From NCBI RefSeq assembly GCF_001816125.1, contig NZ_MDZA01000415.1, forward strand, positions 16,105 to 80,104: 64,000 bases of DNA, read 5' to 3'. The position numbers and the translations under genes were made by a program. Source of the DNA: Hymenobacter coccineus. Its GTDB lineage: Bacteria > Bacteroidota > Bacteroidia > Cytophagales > Hymenobacteraceae. Shown piece after piece: positions 26,188 through 34,962 of the stretch; position 1 is the first letter of the stretch; the number at the start of each line of letters is the position of its first letter. A model generated the notes under the pieces. It had not been told where the DNA came from and did no database searches. It saw only the letters and a list, made by a program, of their open reading frames with translations.

Positions 26188-26865
26188 GTGGCTACTTTTT
26201 TGCTTTTGCGGCTCTCGAGCCCCTGCTTGTTCGCCGCGCTGCTCGGGGCTGGGCTATGTGTCAGCAGCTGCGCCGGCCTCAACCAACAAAAGGAGGAGGG
26301 CCAGAACTTCAAGGAGTGCGAGTTCAAGCTGCAATCCATCGAGCAGGCCACGCTTGGCGGTGTGGACGTGACCAACGTGCGCTCGGCCGCTGACCTGAGC
26401 GGGGGCGACCGCGCCCGCATCGTGGCCGCCTACGCTACCGGTTCGTTGCCCCTGAATATGCGCGTGAACTTGCAAGTGACAAATCCTAACAACGACGTAG
26501 CGGCCCTCAATACATTGGAATACAAGGTTTTGCTAGACGGTAACGAGGTGGCCACCGGCGCCACCACCCAGCGCATTGAGGTGGGCCCCAACAGCACGGC
26601 CATCGCCACGGTGCCCGTGAACGCTGACGTGCGCAAGGCCATTGCCGACGGCGGCCTGGAGTCGGTGGGCAACTTCGCCCTCGGCCTCGCCGACCGCAAC
26701 CGCCAGCCCACCCGCGTGACGATTGCCATTCGCCCAACCGTCAAAATCCTCGGCACCACCGTCAAGCGCCCCGGCTACATCACCGTTGAAAAAGATGTGA
26801 CGGCTCGCCAGCTCATCAACGAGCGCACCACCCGCCCCGATTCGCTGGGGGCCCCACGCCCATAA
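26188..26865 (+). CDS. LEA14/WHy-like lipoprotein
   Basis: This 225-residue predicted lipoprotein starts at a GTG. The hydrophobic signal ends LCVSSC (Cys28). The mature domain has paired segments MRVNLQVTNPNNDVAALNTLEYKVLLDGNEVATG and IEVGPNSTAIATVPVNAD. This is the pattern of LEA type 2 (WHy) domains found in desiccation-related proteins. Bacterial members are often periplasmic lipoproteins of unknown role; a stress role is inference only. The start is supported by the signal sequence and by the terminator immediately upstream. Confidence 0.78.
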   Translation: MATFLLLRLSSPCLFAALLGAGLCVSSCAGLNQQKEEGQNFKECEFKLQSIEQATLGGVDVTNVRSAADLSGGDRARIVAAYATGSLPLNMRVNLQVTNPNNDVAALNTLEYKVLLDGNEVATGATTQRIEVGPNSTAIATVPVNADVRKAIADGGLESVGNFALGLADRNRQPTRVTIAIRPTVKILGTTVKRPGYITVEKDVTARQLINERTTRPDSLGAPRP

Positions 26866-26881
26866 GGTAATTTAACAGTTA

Positions 26882-27026
26882 GCGGTGGTTTAAAACGGAG
26901 TGGTCCGGCGACTTTTTCAGTCGTCGGACCACTCTTGCGATTGCTCGAAGCCGCTGTTTCGTAGTGAGAGTGGCCCAACGAAGCCCTTCGGGCAATTTGC
27001 TGGACCACCTCGTTTCAGACCACCGC
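26882..27026. repeat. Nested inverted repeat
   Basis: The outer arms (26882-26906 and 27002-27026, 25 nt, about four mismatches) both contain GCGGTGGT and GTGGTCC. Inside, AGTGGTCCGGCGACT and AGTCGTCGGACCACT (26899-26933) form a tight hairpin with one G-U pair. No T run follows. It lies 16 bp past the stop of the LEA-like lipoprotein gene. Confidence 0.75.
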
Positions 27027-27035
27027 CTACACAGT

Positions 27036-27108
27036 TGTCCATCAACAGTTAACAGCCGTTCTGCTGGCCAATTAGGGCCCCAGAACGGCTGTTAACTGTT
27101 GATGGACA
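27036..27108. repeat. Perfect 28-bp inverted repeat
   Basis: The arms 27036-27063 and 27081-27108 are exact inverted copies (starting TGTCCATCAACAGTTAACAG) with a 17-nt loop. It fills the rest of the gap up to the stop codon of the convergent lipocalin-like gene at 27122. It may terminate transcription in both directions, although no T runs flank it. Confidence 0.85.
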
Positions 27109-27121
27109 GCTGGTAAATGAC

Positions 27122-28195
27122 CTATCGGTTCGTGATTTCCACGTAGGCGTTGCCCGTCACGGGTTGGCCGTTGTGGGTGCCGGTTACGCGGCACATGCCC
27201 TCCCAGTAGTACATGGTGAAAGCGTGGAAGAAGCGCAGGGCCAGCTCCTGGTTGGGCACCAGGGGCTCCACCGTCAGGTCGTAGCCCTGGCCGGGCACCT
27301 GCACGCGCCACTTGGCGGGGTACTTCTTCTTCGATTTCGGGCTGGTCCAGTACGTGAGGGGCGTGAGCTGAAAGTCGGGCCCTGAGAGGTGCAGGTTGCG
27401 GCCCCCGTCGGCGCTGAAGGTGCCGTTGTTGAGGTTTTCGCCGGTTGCGCGGTTGCGCAGCGTGTTCAGCATAAGCTCCTCGCGGGGCTGGTCGAGCTGG
27501 ATGCTGAGCCAGTCCCAGCCAATGTCCTTGCTCACGATGGCCGTGCAATTCCACTGCCGGTCGTACCACAGCTCGCCCGTTACCTGGTGGGTTTTGCCGC
27601 CCACCACAAGGGTGCCGGTGGTGGCCAGGCGCGGGTAGGAATAGTAGCCGGCCGTGATGCCGCCGCCGTAGTTCTCGTAGCCCGTGCCGCCGCCGTGCAG
27701 CACCGCGGGCCGGGTGGGCACCGTGCTCAGGTTGATGGCGTAGCCCGCGTTTTGTTTGCCCGTGAAGGCTGCTTGTAGCTGGTACTTGCCCTCCTGCCCG
27801 TCAAATTTCCAGACCTCGTTCCCTTTGTGCTCGCGCAGGCGCACGGGCAGCGAGTCGGTGAGCAGGCGCGGCATCTTGCCCAGCTTGTAGTCGTAGCGGA
27901 ACTGCTGGCCTTCGGGGTCGGTCAGGGCCACGTTCACCATCTGGTAGTCGTCCTTGCCGTCCTTCAGGTTGAAGTGGAAAAACACGTACTCGATGCCAAA
28001 TTGCTCGCCCGTAGCCTGATCGGTGAGATGACCGGTGAGGTACCACCACTCCAGCGAGTTTTTGGGGTGCACGGCCTCCTCGCGGGGCAGCTCGGCGCGG
28101 GTGGCGGTGGGGTTGAAGCGGGTAGTAGGGACGGGCTTAAAGGTGGAACACGCGGAAACCAGCAGCAAACCCAGGGCAAAAGGCAGAAATTTCAT
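27122..28195 (-). CDS. CrtC-like lipocalin-family lipoprotein
   Basis: This 357-residue predicted lipoprotein has the lipidated Cys at 16 (LLLVSAC). EAVHPKNSLEWWYLTGHLTD and FGIEYVFFHFNL are the N-terminal signature of the CrtC (hydroxyneurosporene synthase/carotenoid hydratase) lipocalin-like family. ITGYYSYPRL-type and GELWYDRQWN motifs recur in the second half. Most non-phototroph members have no proven reaction, so carotenoid hydration should not be assumed. No carotenoid genes are nearby. Confidence 0.83.
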   Translation of the reverse strand: MKFLPFALGLLLVSACSTFKPVPTTRFNPTATRAELPREEAVHPKNSLEWWYLTGHLTDQATGEQFGIEYVFFHFNLKDGKDDYQMVNVALTDPEGQQFRYDYKLGKMPRLLTDSLPVRLREHKGNEVWKFDGQEGKYQLQAAFTGKQNAGYAINLSTVPTRPAVLHGGGTGYENYGGGITAGYYSYPRLATTGTLVVGGKTHQVTGELWYDRQWNCTAIVSKDIGWDWLSIQLDQPREELMLNTLRNRATGENLNNGTFSADGGRNLHLSGPDFQLTPLTYWTSPKSKKKYPAKWRVQVPGQGYDLTVEPLVPNQELALRFFHAFTMYYWEGMCRVTGTHNGQPVTGNAYVEITNR

Positions 28196-28246
28196 ACCCC
28201 TGGAAAAGGCTTTTGGGGCCCGAAAAGTTTGCCCGAAACCGCCTGT

Positions 28247-29008
28247 TTAGCTCTGGCGAAATGCTTGGGTGAGCCAGTATTTGCTCCAATAGTAAAAGCG
28301 GCGCGGGTGCCAGGGCCAGGGTCTGTGCGAGTAATCGCCTACGACGACAATTCCTCCGAGTGCTTGTTGGTCGGGTCGTAATACAACTTCGACCGGCTCC
28401 GTAAACGAGCTGAGTGCCAGCTCTTGCCGGGCATACCCAACCCAGCTAAACCCGATGATGCACTTGCTTTTGCGAATCAACGAATCTGGAAGTTCCAAGC
28501 GGAAGTGGCCGGTGGCGTCTGTGCTGGTGCCAAACGTGGTGCCCATGAGTATCACGGAGACGCCCGGGGCCCCCTCGTGCGTAGCCGAGTCGGTCACGAC
28601 ACCACTTATTACGTGAGTGTATTTCGACGGCCCAGTGGTAGCTGGTACCGTCGCTGGGGCCCGCAGTGGCCGCAGCTCCGTGGGCACCTGCGCCCTGGCC
28701 ACCGTCCCCACGCCTTCCCGCAGCCCCCACACCGCTACGGCGGCGGCCAGCCAGGCCCGCCAGCGGCTAGGGGCCCCTACGGCCAGCGGCTGCAAGGGCC
28801 GGCCCAGCTGCCCCGCCGCGAACCGGCCGCAGGTGTTGCCCGTGGCCTGCTTTAGCATGGCCAGAATCTCGCCGTTGGTTTTCTGGGTGAAGTCCACCAC
28901 CGTTTGCTGGCAGGCGGCGCAGTGGCGGCCGGGGCCCCGGGGCGTCATGGCGGCCCAGCTCTCGGCGCAGGGCTGCGGGATGTGAACGGTAGTGCGGCGA
29001 GCTGCCAT
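28247..29008 (-). CDS. Carboxypeptidase regulatory-like domain membrane protein
   Basis: In this 253-residue protein the N-terminal region has a Cys cluster (PQPCAESW, GRHCAACQQTVVDFT and a later Cys), possibly a small metal site. A membrane helix follows (WRAWLAAAVAVWGL, about residues 85-100). A CarboxypepD_reg-like beta domain (HVISGVVTDSATHEGAPGVSVILMGTTFGTSTDATGHFRLELP) then continues to a His/Pro/Trp-rich end. Such domains are common at Bacteroidota surfaces. The start at 29008 precedes the Cys motif; the frame continues upstream without support. Confidence 0.72.
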   Translation of the reverse strand: MAARRTTVHIPQPCAESWAAMTPRGPGRHCAACQQTVVDFTQKTNGEILAMLKQATGNTCGRFAAGQLGRPLQPLAVGAPSRWRAWLAAAVAVWGLREGVGTVARAQVPTELRPLRAPATVPATTGPSKYTHVISGVVTDSATHEGAPGVSVILMGTTFGTSTDATGHFRLELPDSLIRKSKCIIGFSWVGYARQELALSSFTEPVEVVLRPDQQALGGIVVVGDYSHRPWPWHPRRFYYWSKYWLTQAFRQS

Positions 29009-29169
29009 AGGACGAAAGTTAAAGTAGCTTTCTCCACTGATGCCGAGCCCTATCCAATTCCACACGGGGGCCCAACAATTACCCAATAGCTTGCCCGGCC
29101 ATCCTTACAAAACCTTGTACCTTAGGCAGCGTTGAACCGGTGTTGCCCACGCCCTTGCCCCTGCTCATT

Positions 29170-29691
29170 ATGGCTCCTTCTTTCCGCATTGCGGCGCTTG
29201 CGCTGTTGCTCACGCCTTTCGCGGGCCATGCCCAACCGAGCGGAATAGGGCTGGAAGTGCCGGCCCCGGCGGCGCCCAGCAAGGGGCGTTTTCTGGCGGG
29301 GGCCTACGCAGCGGGCGGCTACCTGCCGCTGGCTGCCCCTGCGGCCTACGGCTACGGGGTGCAGCCCTACCTGCGCTACCAGCTGGGCACGAGTGCCACC
29401 GGCCGGCCGCGGCCTTTTGTGCAGTATACCTTTGCCCCGTACCGGCTGCCAGCCTACGGCGCCGGGGCCCCCTACGGCCCCGAGGGCGGCGCCCTGCCGG
29501 CCAATGCCGGCTTCGCGCCCCTGGCCCTGCGCAATGGGCCGTATAACCCAAATTATAACGGGTATAATGGCTACGGCGGTGGCACCGGCACCCTATCAGT
29601 GGGCGTGCCGGTGCGGATTGGCAGCGGCTCGGCCGTGCTGAGCGTGGGCGGCAGCGTAGGCAGCAGCCTGACGCGCGGCCTACTGCGCTGA
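29170..29691 (+). CDS. Small secreted Gly/Tyr/Pro-rich protein
   Basis: This 173-residue protein has a signal peptide (residues 1-20, cleavage after GHAQ). The mature part is rich in Tyr, Gly, Pro and Ala, with short repeats such as NPNYNGYNGYGG. It ends in an amphipathic stretch, VSVGVPVRIGSGSAVLSVGGSV, that could be a few beta strands. I do not recognise the family. It recalls the larger Gly/Tyr-rich lipoprotein at 5563. TACCTTAG 45 bp upstream is a weak -7 candidate. Confidence 0.65.
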   Translation: MAPSFRIAALALLLTPFAGHAQPSGIGLEVPAPAAPSKGRFLAGAYAAGGYLPLAAPAAYGYGVQPYLRYQLGTSATGRPRPFVQYTFAPYRLPAYGAGAPYGPEGGALPANAGFAPLALRNGPYNPNYNGYNGYGGGTGTLSVGVPVRIGSGSAVLSVGGSVGSSLTRGLLR

Positions 29692-29894
29692 AGCGGCGGT
29701 GGGGCCCTGGTGGGCCACCAGCCGCCCCGAGGCCCTGCCTCTTGCCCCGCAAACCCGCTCCGCTTGCCGCCCCTGCGTTTCGACCGATCCTTTATTTTGC
29801 CGCAAAACCAGCGCGGCCATCGCGGGGGCCCCGCCGCGTGGGGGCCGTCCGCGCGCACGGCCGGGATTTACGCATTTTCGGCGGTGCGCTTCGC

Positions 29895-31133
29895 TTAGCT
29901 CGCGGCCACCACTTCGGCCAGCACCGTGGCTTGCGCCCCGTTCGGCAAGCTGGCCTCCTCTTGCCCGGGGGGCGCGGCCGGCGCGTCGCCGTGGGGGGCA
30001 GTGGTGGCGCCGGCCACCGGCGGGCGCCGATTTTTCATTTTCAAAAAGGGGCGCTCCCAATAGGTGAAGCTCAGCCAAGCCAGGCTACCGCTCAGCAGCA
30101 GGCCAACAGCTGCGCGCACGAGGGTATTGAGCAGCGTAGGCGGCAAATGCAAGTGCTCGGAAGCAAAAACCAGCCAGTCGAGCACGATGGGGTGCAGGCA
30201 GTAAAACCCGTACGTGAAGGTACCCCAGTAGGTGAGCCAGCGGCTGTTTTTGATCTTAAACCAGGAGTGCGTCGCGTAATTCTGCTCCACAATGACGAGC
30301 ACAAACAGGGCCGACCGTGTGATGCGCTGCACGGCCACGGCCCCCGGAGTGACGGGCAGCACCCTTTGCGCCGCAATCAGGACCAGCACCGCCACGTACA
30401 GGCCGGCCACCGTCCAGCGCGACCAGCCGGCGATGTGCTGCCGCAGCGCTGGGAACGAGAAGCAGGCCCACGCCGCCGCGCCGCCCATCGCCATGTCGGA
30501 CATGACGGCCAGGGAATGCCGGTAAATCAGCGCTTCGTTGGCGTAGTGCTGGTAGCGGAACGCGAGGCAGACCGCAATGACCAACAAAAAGGCCCCGGGC
30601 CGCCACCGCCGAAACAAGAACATGAGCAACACCGGCCACACCAGGTAGAATTGCTCCTCGATGGCTACCGACCACAGCACCGCCAGCCCGCTCGACGTAG
30701 GCTGCCCGCCCCGCCACACCGTGTCCAGGTTGCCCAAAAAGGCCAGGTGCAGGGCCAAGCCGGCGGTTTCGTGGTAAGGCACGCGCAACAGGTGCATCAG
30801 CAGCGGCGCCACCAGGAAACCGTAGGCCACGCACGCATAGAACAGCGGCCAGATTCGCAGTACGCGGCGGCGGTAAAAGGCGCGCAAGTCAACGCTCTGG
30901 TGCTGCTGCTCTTCCTCCAGCAGCAAGTAGGTGATTAAAAAGCCGGAGAGGACGTAAAAAAAGTTGACGCCCAACGCGCCCAGCACCAAAACGGAAAAGG
31001 CCCGGGGGATAACCGTGTGTTGGGGCCCGATGGTAATGAAGGCATGAAACCCGAAAACGGCCAAGCATGCCAGTGTACGGAGACCGTCGAGGTTTGGAAA
31101 AAATGTTTTAGGTGGGGTGGAATGCGTTGACAT
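29895..31133 (-). CDS. Acyltransferase 3 family membrane protein (OafA/YrhL-like)
   Basis: This 412-residue protein has about ten membrane helices. FFPNLDGLRTLACLAVFGFHAF carries the acyltransferase-3 active-site His. FYVLSGFLITYLLLEEEQQHQ and RRRVLRIWPLFY are family signatures. The family transfers acetyl or other acyl groups to surface sugars or lipids; the acceptor here is unknown. The cytoplasmic C-terminal tail is Pro/Ala-rich. A long AT-rich upstream region (31134-31437) is shared with the divergent permease gene. Confidence 0.9.
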   Translation of the reverse strand: MSTHSTPPKTFFPNLDGLRTLACLAVFGFHAFITIGPQHTVIPRAFSVLVLGALGVNFFYVLSGFLITYLLLEEEQQHQSVDLRAFYRRRVLRIWPLFYACVAYGFLVAPLLMHLLRVPYHETAGLALHLAFLGNLDTVWRGGQPTSSGLAVLWSVAIEEQFYLVWPVLLMFLFRRWRPGAFLLVIAVCLAFRYQHYANEALIYRHSLAVMSDMAMGGAAAWACFSFPALRQHIAGWSRWTVAGLYVAVLVLIAAQRVLPVTPGAVAVQRITRSALFVLVIVEQNYATHSWFKIKNSRWLTYWGTFTYGFYCLHPIVLDWLVFASEHLHLPPTLLNTLVRAAVGLLLSGSLAWLSFTYWERPFLKMKNRRPPVAGATTAPHGDAPAAPPGQEEASLPNGAQATVLAEVVAAS

Positions 31134-31437
31134 ATTGATAGTAGGACAATCGAATAATTAGAAGGACAATTTCCATTTCCGTTGATTAATTTTTCATGAA
31201 ATATTCAAAAATCACAATACTATAAATAAGGTGTTTACGAATCAATATGCTGATTATCAATATAATTTTTTCTCCTATGGCTCAGTAGCTGTGAATTAGT
31301 CAAGCTAGCCCATAGTGCAAGTGTTGGCTAGCCCTGGCCGGCCGCCGTCGGGCCTGGGGCCCAGGCGGCTGCAGAGCTGCGGCCAGCCCGTAACTTGGCC
31401 GTTTGCTATTTTGCCGCTCCAAATTTTTCTTGGCCGA
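31134..31437. other. AT-rich divergent promoter region
   Basis: This gap of about 300 bp lies between the divergent acyltransferase and permease genes, with its AT-rich part at 31134-31310. TATTTTGC at 31417-31424 and TAACTTGG at 31391-31398 are candidate -7 elements for the permease. I see no gene here and no clear terminator. Confidence 0.5.
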
Positions 31438-33183
31438 ATGCCCGACTCTAGTTCCCTTTTCCGCCGCAAAACCATCGCGGCCATCCTCCAAAACCCGCCC
31501 GCCGACCACGACGGGCCCGGCGGTGGCCTGGAGCGCCACCTCACCGTGCGCGACCTCACCGGGCTGGGCATTGCGGCCATCATCGGGGCCGGCATTTTCA
31601 GCACCATCGGCAAGGCCAGCCTCGACGGGGGCCCCGCCGTGTCGATGCTCTTCGTGTTCACGGCCGTGGCCTGCGCGTTCTCGGCGCTGTGCTACGCCCA
31701 GTTCGCGGCCACCATCCCGGTCAGCGGCTCGGCCTACACCTATGCCTACGCCTCGTTCGGCGAGCTGGCCGCCTGGATCATCGGCTGGGCCCTCATCATG
31801 GAGTACGCGGTGGGCAACATCGTGGTGGCCATCTCGTGGTCCGACTACTTCACGGGGCTGATGGACGGCATCGGGTGGCACATTCCGGCCTACCTCAGCA
31901 CCGGGGCCCAGGGGGCCTACCAGGGCTACACCGCCGTGGTGGCCCTCATGGAAGCCCACCAGCCGCTGGCCCAGGCCACACCGGCCCAGCTCGAAGGCTA
32001 CAAAATCTGGAACTCGGCCCCGGTGCTTTTCGGCGATTGGCACTTGGTGGCCGACGTGCCGGCGTTCGGCATCACAGTGCTCATTACGCTACTTGTCTAC
32101 GTCGGTATCAAGGAGAGCAAGTACGCCTCTAACCTGCTGGTGGTGTTGAAGTTGATTGTGGTGGCGGTGGTCATTGCCGTGGGGGCATTCTACATCAAGC
32201 CAGCCAACTGGCACCCGTTTGCGCCCCACGGGGTGGGCGGCGTGCTCAAGGGCGTGTCGGCGGTATTTTTCGCCTACATCGGCTTCGACGCTATTTCTAC
32301 AACGGCCGAGGAGTGCAAAAACCCGCAGCGCGACCTGCCCCGGGCCATGATGTACGCCCTCATCATTTGCACGGTGCTCTACGTGGTCATCACGCTGGTG
32401 CTCACCGGCATGGTGTCCTACACGGAGCTGGGCGTGGGCGACCCGCTCTCGTTCGTTTTTGCCCGGGTGGGCCTGCCGCGCCTCTCGGGCTTGGTAGCCG
32501 TGAGCGCCGTGTTTGCCATGGCCTCGGTGCTGCTGGTGTTCCAGCTGGGGCAGCCGCGCATCTGGCTTACCATGGCCCGCGACGGCCTGTTGCCCCAAGT
32601 GTTCACCCGCATCCACCCGCGCTTCCACACGCCCTCGTTCGCCACCATCGTCACGGGCATCTTCGTGGGCGTGCCGGCCCTGATCTTGAACATGGACCTG
32701 GTGGTGGACCTCACCAGCATCGGCACGCTGTTCGCCTTCGCGCTCGTCTGCGGCGGCATCCTCATCATCGACCCCTACGGCCGCTCTGAGGCCCGCTTCA
32801 CGGTGCCGTACATCAACGGCAAGTGGCTGGTAATGATTATTCTGATTATCGGTGGGGCCCTATTGTGGCGCTACAACCAGGATGAGGTACGCACCTTCGC
32901 TCACATGGCCAGCTTCGGCGAGGGCTACGAGGGCTTCCGCCACCAAATCCCAATGCTCGTGTTCCTGCTGTTTTGCGGGGGCCTGGCCGTGCTGTCGTTC
33001 CAGAAAAGCCTCTCGCTGCTGCCCACCCTGGGCCTGCTCATCAACCTCTATCTGATGACGCAGCTCGGCATCAGCAACTGGGTGCTGTTCTTCGCTTGGC
33101 TGCTGATTGGGCTGGTGGTGTACTTCGGCTACGGCCACAAGCACTCGCGGCTGGGGCAAGCCGGGGCCCCAGTGGCCTCCTAG
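31438..33183 (+). CDS. APC-family amino acid permease
   Basis: This transporter of about 581 residues has 12-14 membrane helices. The first helix, LTGLGIAAIIGAGIFSTIG, carries the GAGIF substrate-binding motif. AVFFAYIGFDAISTTAEECKNPQRDLPRAM is the helix 6/loop signature of cationic amino acid transporter (CAT)-like permeases. A soluble-looking insertion of about 60 residues lies before helix 5 (EAHQPLAQATPAQLEGYKIW). The substrate cannot be read from sequence. The RAYT-like gene begins 5 bp after its stop and may be cotranscribed. Confidence 0.92.
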   Translation: MPDSSSLFRRKTIAAILQNPPADHDGPGGGLERHLTVRDLTGLGIAAIIGAGIFSTIGKASLDGGPAVSMLFVFTAVACAFSALCYAQFAATIPVSGSAYTYAYASFGELAAWIIGWALIMEYAVGNIVVAISWSDYFTGLMDGIGWHIPAYLSTGAQGAYQGYTAVVALMEAHQPLAQATPAQLEGYKIWNSAPVLFGDWHLVADVPAFGITVLITLLVYVGIKESKYASNLLVVLKLIVVAVVIAVGAFYIKPANWHPFAPHGVGGVLKGVSAVFFAYIGFDAISTTAEECKNPQRDLPRAMMYALIICTVLYVVITLVLTGMVSYTELGVGDPLSFVFARVGLPRLSGLVAVSAVFAMASVLLVFQLGQPRIWLTMARDGLLPQVFTRIHPRFHTPSFATIVTGIFVGVPALILNMDLVVDLTSIGTLFAFALVCGGILIIDPYGRSEARFTVPYINGKWLVMIILIIGGALLWRYNQDEVRTFAHMASFGEGYEGFRHQIPMLVFLLFCGGLAVLSFQKSLSLLPTLGLLINLYLMTQLGISNWVLFFAWLLIGLVVYFGYGHKHSRLGQAGAPVAS

Positions 33184-33188
33184 CCCCC

Positions 33189-33737
33189 ATGCTGCCGCCC
33201 GGCGAAACCGCCCTGCTCACCCTGCGCCTGCACGGCACTATTCTGGCCGCCGCCGCCCGCGGGCTAGCCGCCGCGCGGGCCCAGCCGGCTGCCGACCACC
33301 ACCGGGCCCAGAAGCAGTTCTTCGCCCGGTTCGATGCCGTGCTCGACCAGGGCCCCTGCGGCCCGCGCTACTTCGAAAGTGAGCCGGTAGCCGAAGCGCT
33401 GGCCGGCGAAATCCTGATGCTGGCGGAAACCGGCTTCGTTGTGCACGGCTTCGCCATACTGCCCAACCACGCGCACCTGGTACTGCACCTGCCGGCCCGC
33501 AGCGGCCTGTCGTTCGCCAAAGCCCTGGATTTGCTGCACCTGCGCACCGCCGCCGCCTGCCGCCGCTTGGTGCGCCCCAAGCTGCCACCCGAAGCTGAGT
33601 TCTGGCAAGCCGGCTGGCTCGAAGTCCCGCTGCTCACCACCACCGAGCTAACTGGGGCCCTGGCCTACGTGCGCGGCAATGCCCGGGCCGCGGGCCAACC
33701 GGCGCGTTTCCAGGCGTGGCCCTATGTGAGTGAGTGA
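33189..33737 (+). CDS. RAYT-like (Y1/HUH) transposase-family protein
   Basis: This 182-residue protein has the HUH signature ILPNHAHLVLHLP (His94 and His96), as in REP-associated tyrosine transposases. FWQAGWLEVPLLTTTELTGALAYVRGNARAAG aligns by pattern with the family's WQ-GY-dh and YI-NP-AG segments. The expected catalytic Tyr position holds Trp143. Tyr160 in AYVRGN belongs to the later motif. It may therefore be a domesticated or inactive homologue, or use another Tyr. The ATG lies 5 bp after the permease stop. The stop region is continuous with the inverted repeat at 33741. Confidence 0.72.
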   Translation: MLPPGETALLTLRLHGTILAAAARGLAAARAQPAADHHRAQKQFFARFDAVLDQGPCGPRYFESEPVAEALAGEILMLAETGFVVHGFAILPNHAHLVLHLPARSGLSFAKALDLLHLRTAAACRRLVRPKLPPEAEFWQAGWLEVPLLTTTELTGALAYVRGNARAAGQPARFQAWPYVSE

Positions 33738-33740
33738 GGT

Positions 33741-33822
33741 GGTGAATCGGTGAGTGAGTAAATTGGTGAATAGAGAAATTTTCATTCACTAACTCACCAA
33801 TTCACTCACTCACCGATTCACC
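33741..33822. repeat. Inverted repeat of GTGAGTGA-type motifs
   Basis: The 29-bp arms (33741-33769 and 33794-33822, one mismatch) are built of short motifs such as GGTGAATC, GGTGAGTGAG and TTGGTGAA. The right arm contains the TGA stop of the convergent DMT exporter gene. The RAYT-like gene ends GTGAGTGAGTGA just before the left arm. A related repeat lies at 43948-44063. Confidence 0.88.
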
Positions 33823-34807
33823 GCGCCCGGTGGATGATGAACACGCCGGCCAGGATAATGGCCATGCCCGCCGCGTGCCACAGGTTGAAGGCCTCGCCGT
33901 CGAGGGCCCCCAGGCCCAGCGCCACGATGGGGATGAGGTAGGTGCTGGACGAGGCAAATAGCGCCGTGGACTGCTGGAGGAGCTTATTGAACAGCACCAT
34001 GGCTACCGCCGTGCTCATGGTGGCCAGCAGCGCAATGTAGCCAAACGCCGCCCAGGCCCCCGGCACCACCGCCAGCTTATGCACAAAACTGGTACCCAAT
34101 AGTAAGTAAGCCAGCGCCGGGCCCCCAATGAGTAGCAGGAGCATGGCCGTGACCGTGAGAGGCGTTAGGCCGCTTAATTTATATTTTATCACGTTTACGC
34201 TCAGGCCGTAGCCGGCAGTAGCCGCCACAATGTAGAGGCCGTACCAGGCGTTGCCCGCGCTGGTGGTAGTGGTGGCCGCGCCGGCCCCGCCCAGGCCCAT
34301 CAGCACCACCGTGCCCACTAGGCCTAGGCCCACGCCCAGCGTGCGGGCCCCCGTAAGGCGCTGCCCAAACAGCAGGGCCCCCGCGAGCAGCGCAAATACC
34401 GCCGTGAGGGCATTGAGCACGCCGGCCAGCCCAGAGGCCAGCCGCGTTTCGGCGTAGGCAAACAGAAACGCAGGTAGCAGCGTACCTACTAAGCCGCTCA
34501 ATGCCAACCACTTGAAGCGAGTGCGCTCGACGCGCCCCACTTGGCGCAGGGCAAAGGGCAGCAACAGTAATGCTGCCACGCTCACGCGGCAGGCCCCCAG
34601 CTCCAGGGCCGAAAACACCACTAGCCCCTTCTTCATCAGGATGAACGACGTGCCCCAAATGGCAGCCAGTACCAGCAGCAAGCCCCAGGCCGCGGCGGGC
34701 GTGGGCGCGGGCGCTGCGGCCTGGGGCCCCAAGGGTGTTTGGGGGGTGACGGCCACGGCGGGGGGCGCAAGAATGGATCGGGCTGCCGGTGGGGTGGGTA
34801 TGGGCAT
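33818..34807 (-). CDS. DMT-superfamily (EamA) transporter
   Basis: This 329-residue membrane protein has ten predicted helices in two EamA repeats (AAAWGLLLVLAAIWGTSFILMKKGL starts the first, AGNAWYGLYIVAATAGYGLSVNVIK the second). The family exports metabolites and amino acids; the substrate is unknown. An unusual Pro/Ala/Thr-rich cytoplasmic N-terminus of about 38 residues precedes helix 1. The true start could be further in, but no internal ATG precedes the first helix. The stop codon lies within the inverted repeat shared with the RAYT-like gene. Confidence 0.88.
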   Translation of the reverse strand: MPIPTPPAARSILAPPAVAVTPQTPLGPQAAAPAPTPAAAWGLLLVLAAIWGTSFILMKKGLVVFSALELGACRVSVAALLLLPFALRQVGRVERTRFKWLALSGLVGTLLPAFLFAYAETRLASGLAGVLNALTAVFALLAGALLFGQRLTGARTLGVGLGLVGTVVLMGLGGAGAATTTTSAGNAWYGLYIVAATAGYGLSVNVIKYKLSGLTPLTVTAMLLLLIGGPALAYLLLGTSFVHKLAVVPGAWAAFGYIALLATMSTAVAMVLFNKLLQQSTALFASSSTYLIPIVALGLGALDGEAFNLWHAAGMAIILAGVFIIHRAR

Positions 34808-34928
34808 AGTGCAAATGTACGGCGACCGTTCAACCAGAAAATCCGGCGGCTCTTTTGGTAAATAAATGCGTTGCCGGTTCCGAACCGTATCTCTAATTAA
34901 GCTGTTTTAATCTTCGTCAATCCAGCCG

Positions 34929-34936
34929 TAATTTTG
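34929..34936 (+). promoter_or_regulatory. -7 promoter box for hemA
   Basis: TAATTTTG is a perfect TAnnTTTG box, 27 bp upstream of the hemA ATG. A clear TTG -33 element is not seen at the usual distance. Confidence 0.6.
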
Positions 34937-34962
34937 TGGCCCGGTCTCCTCCCGGTTTGCTT

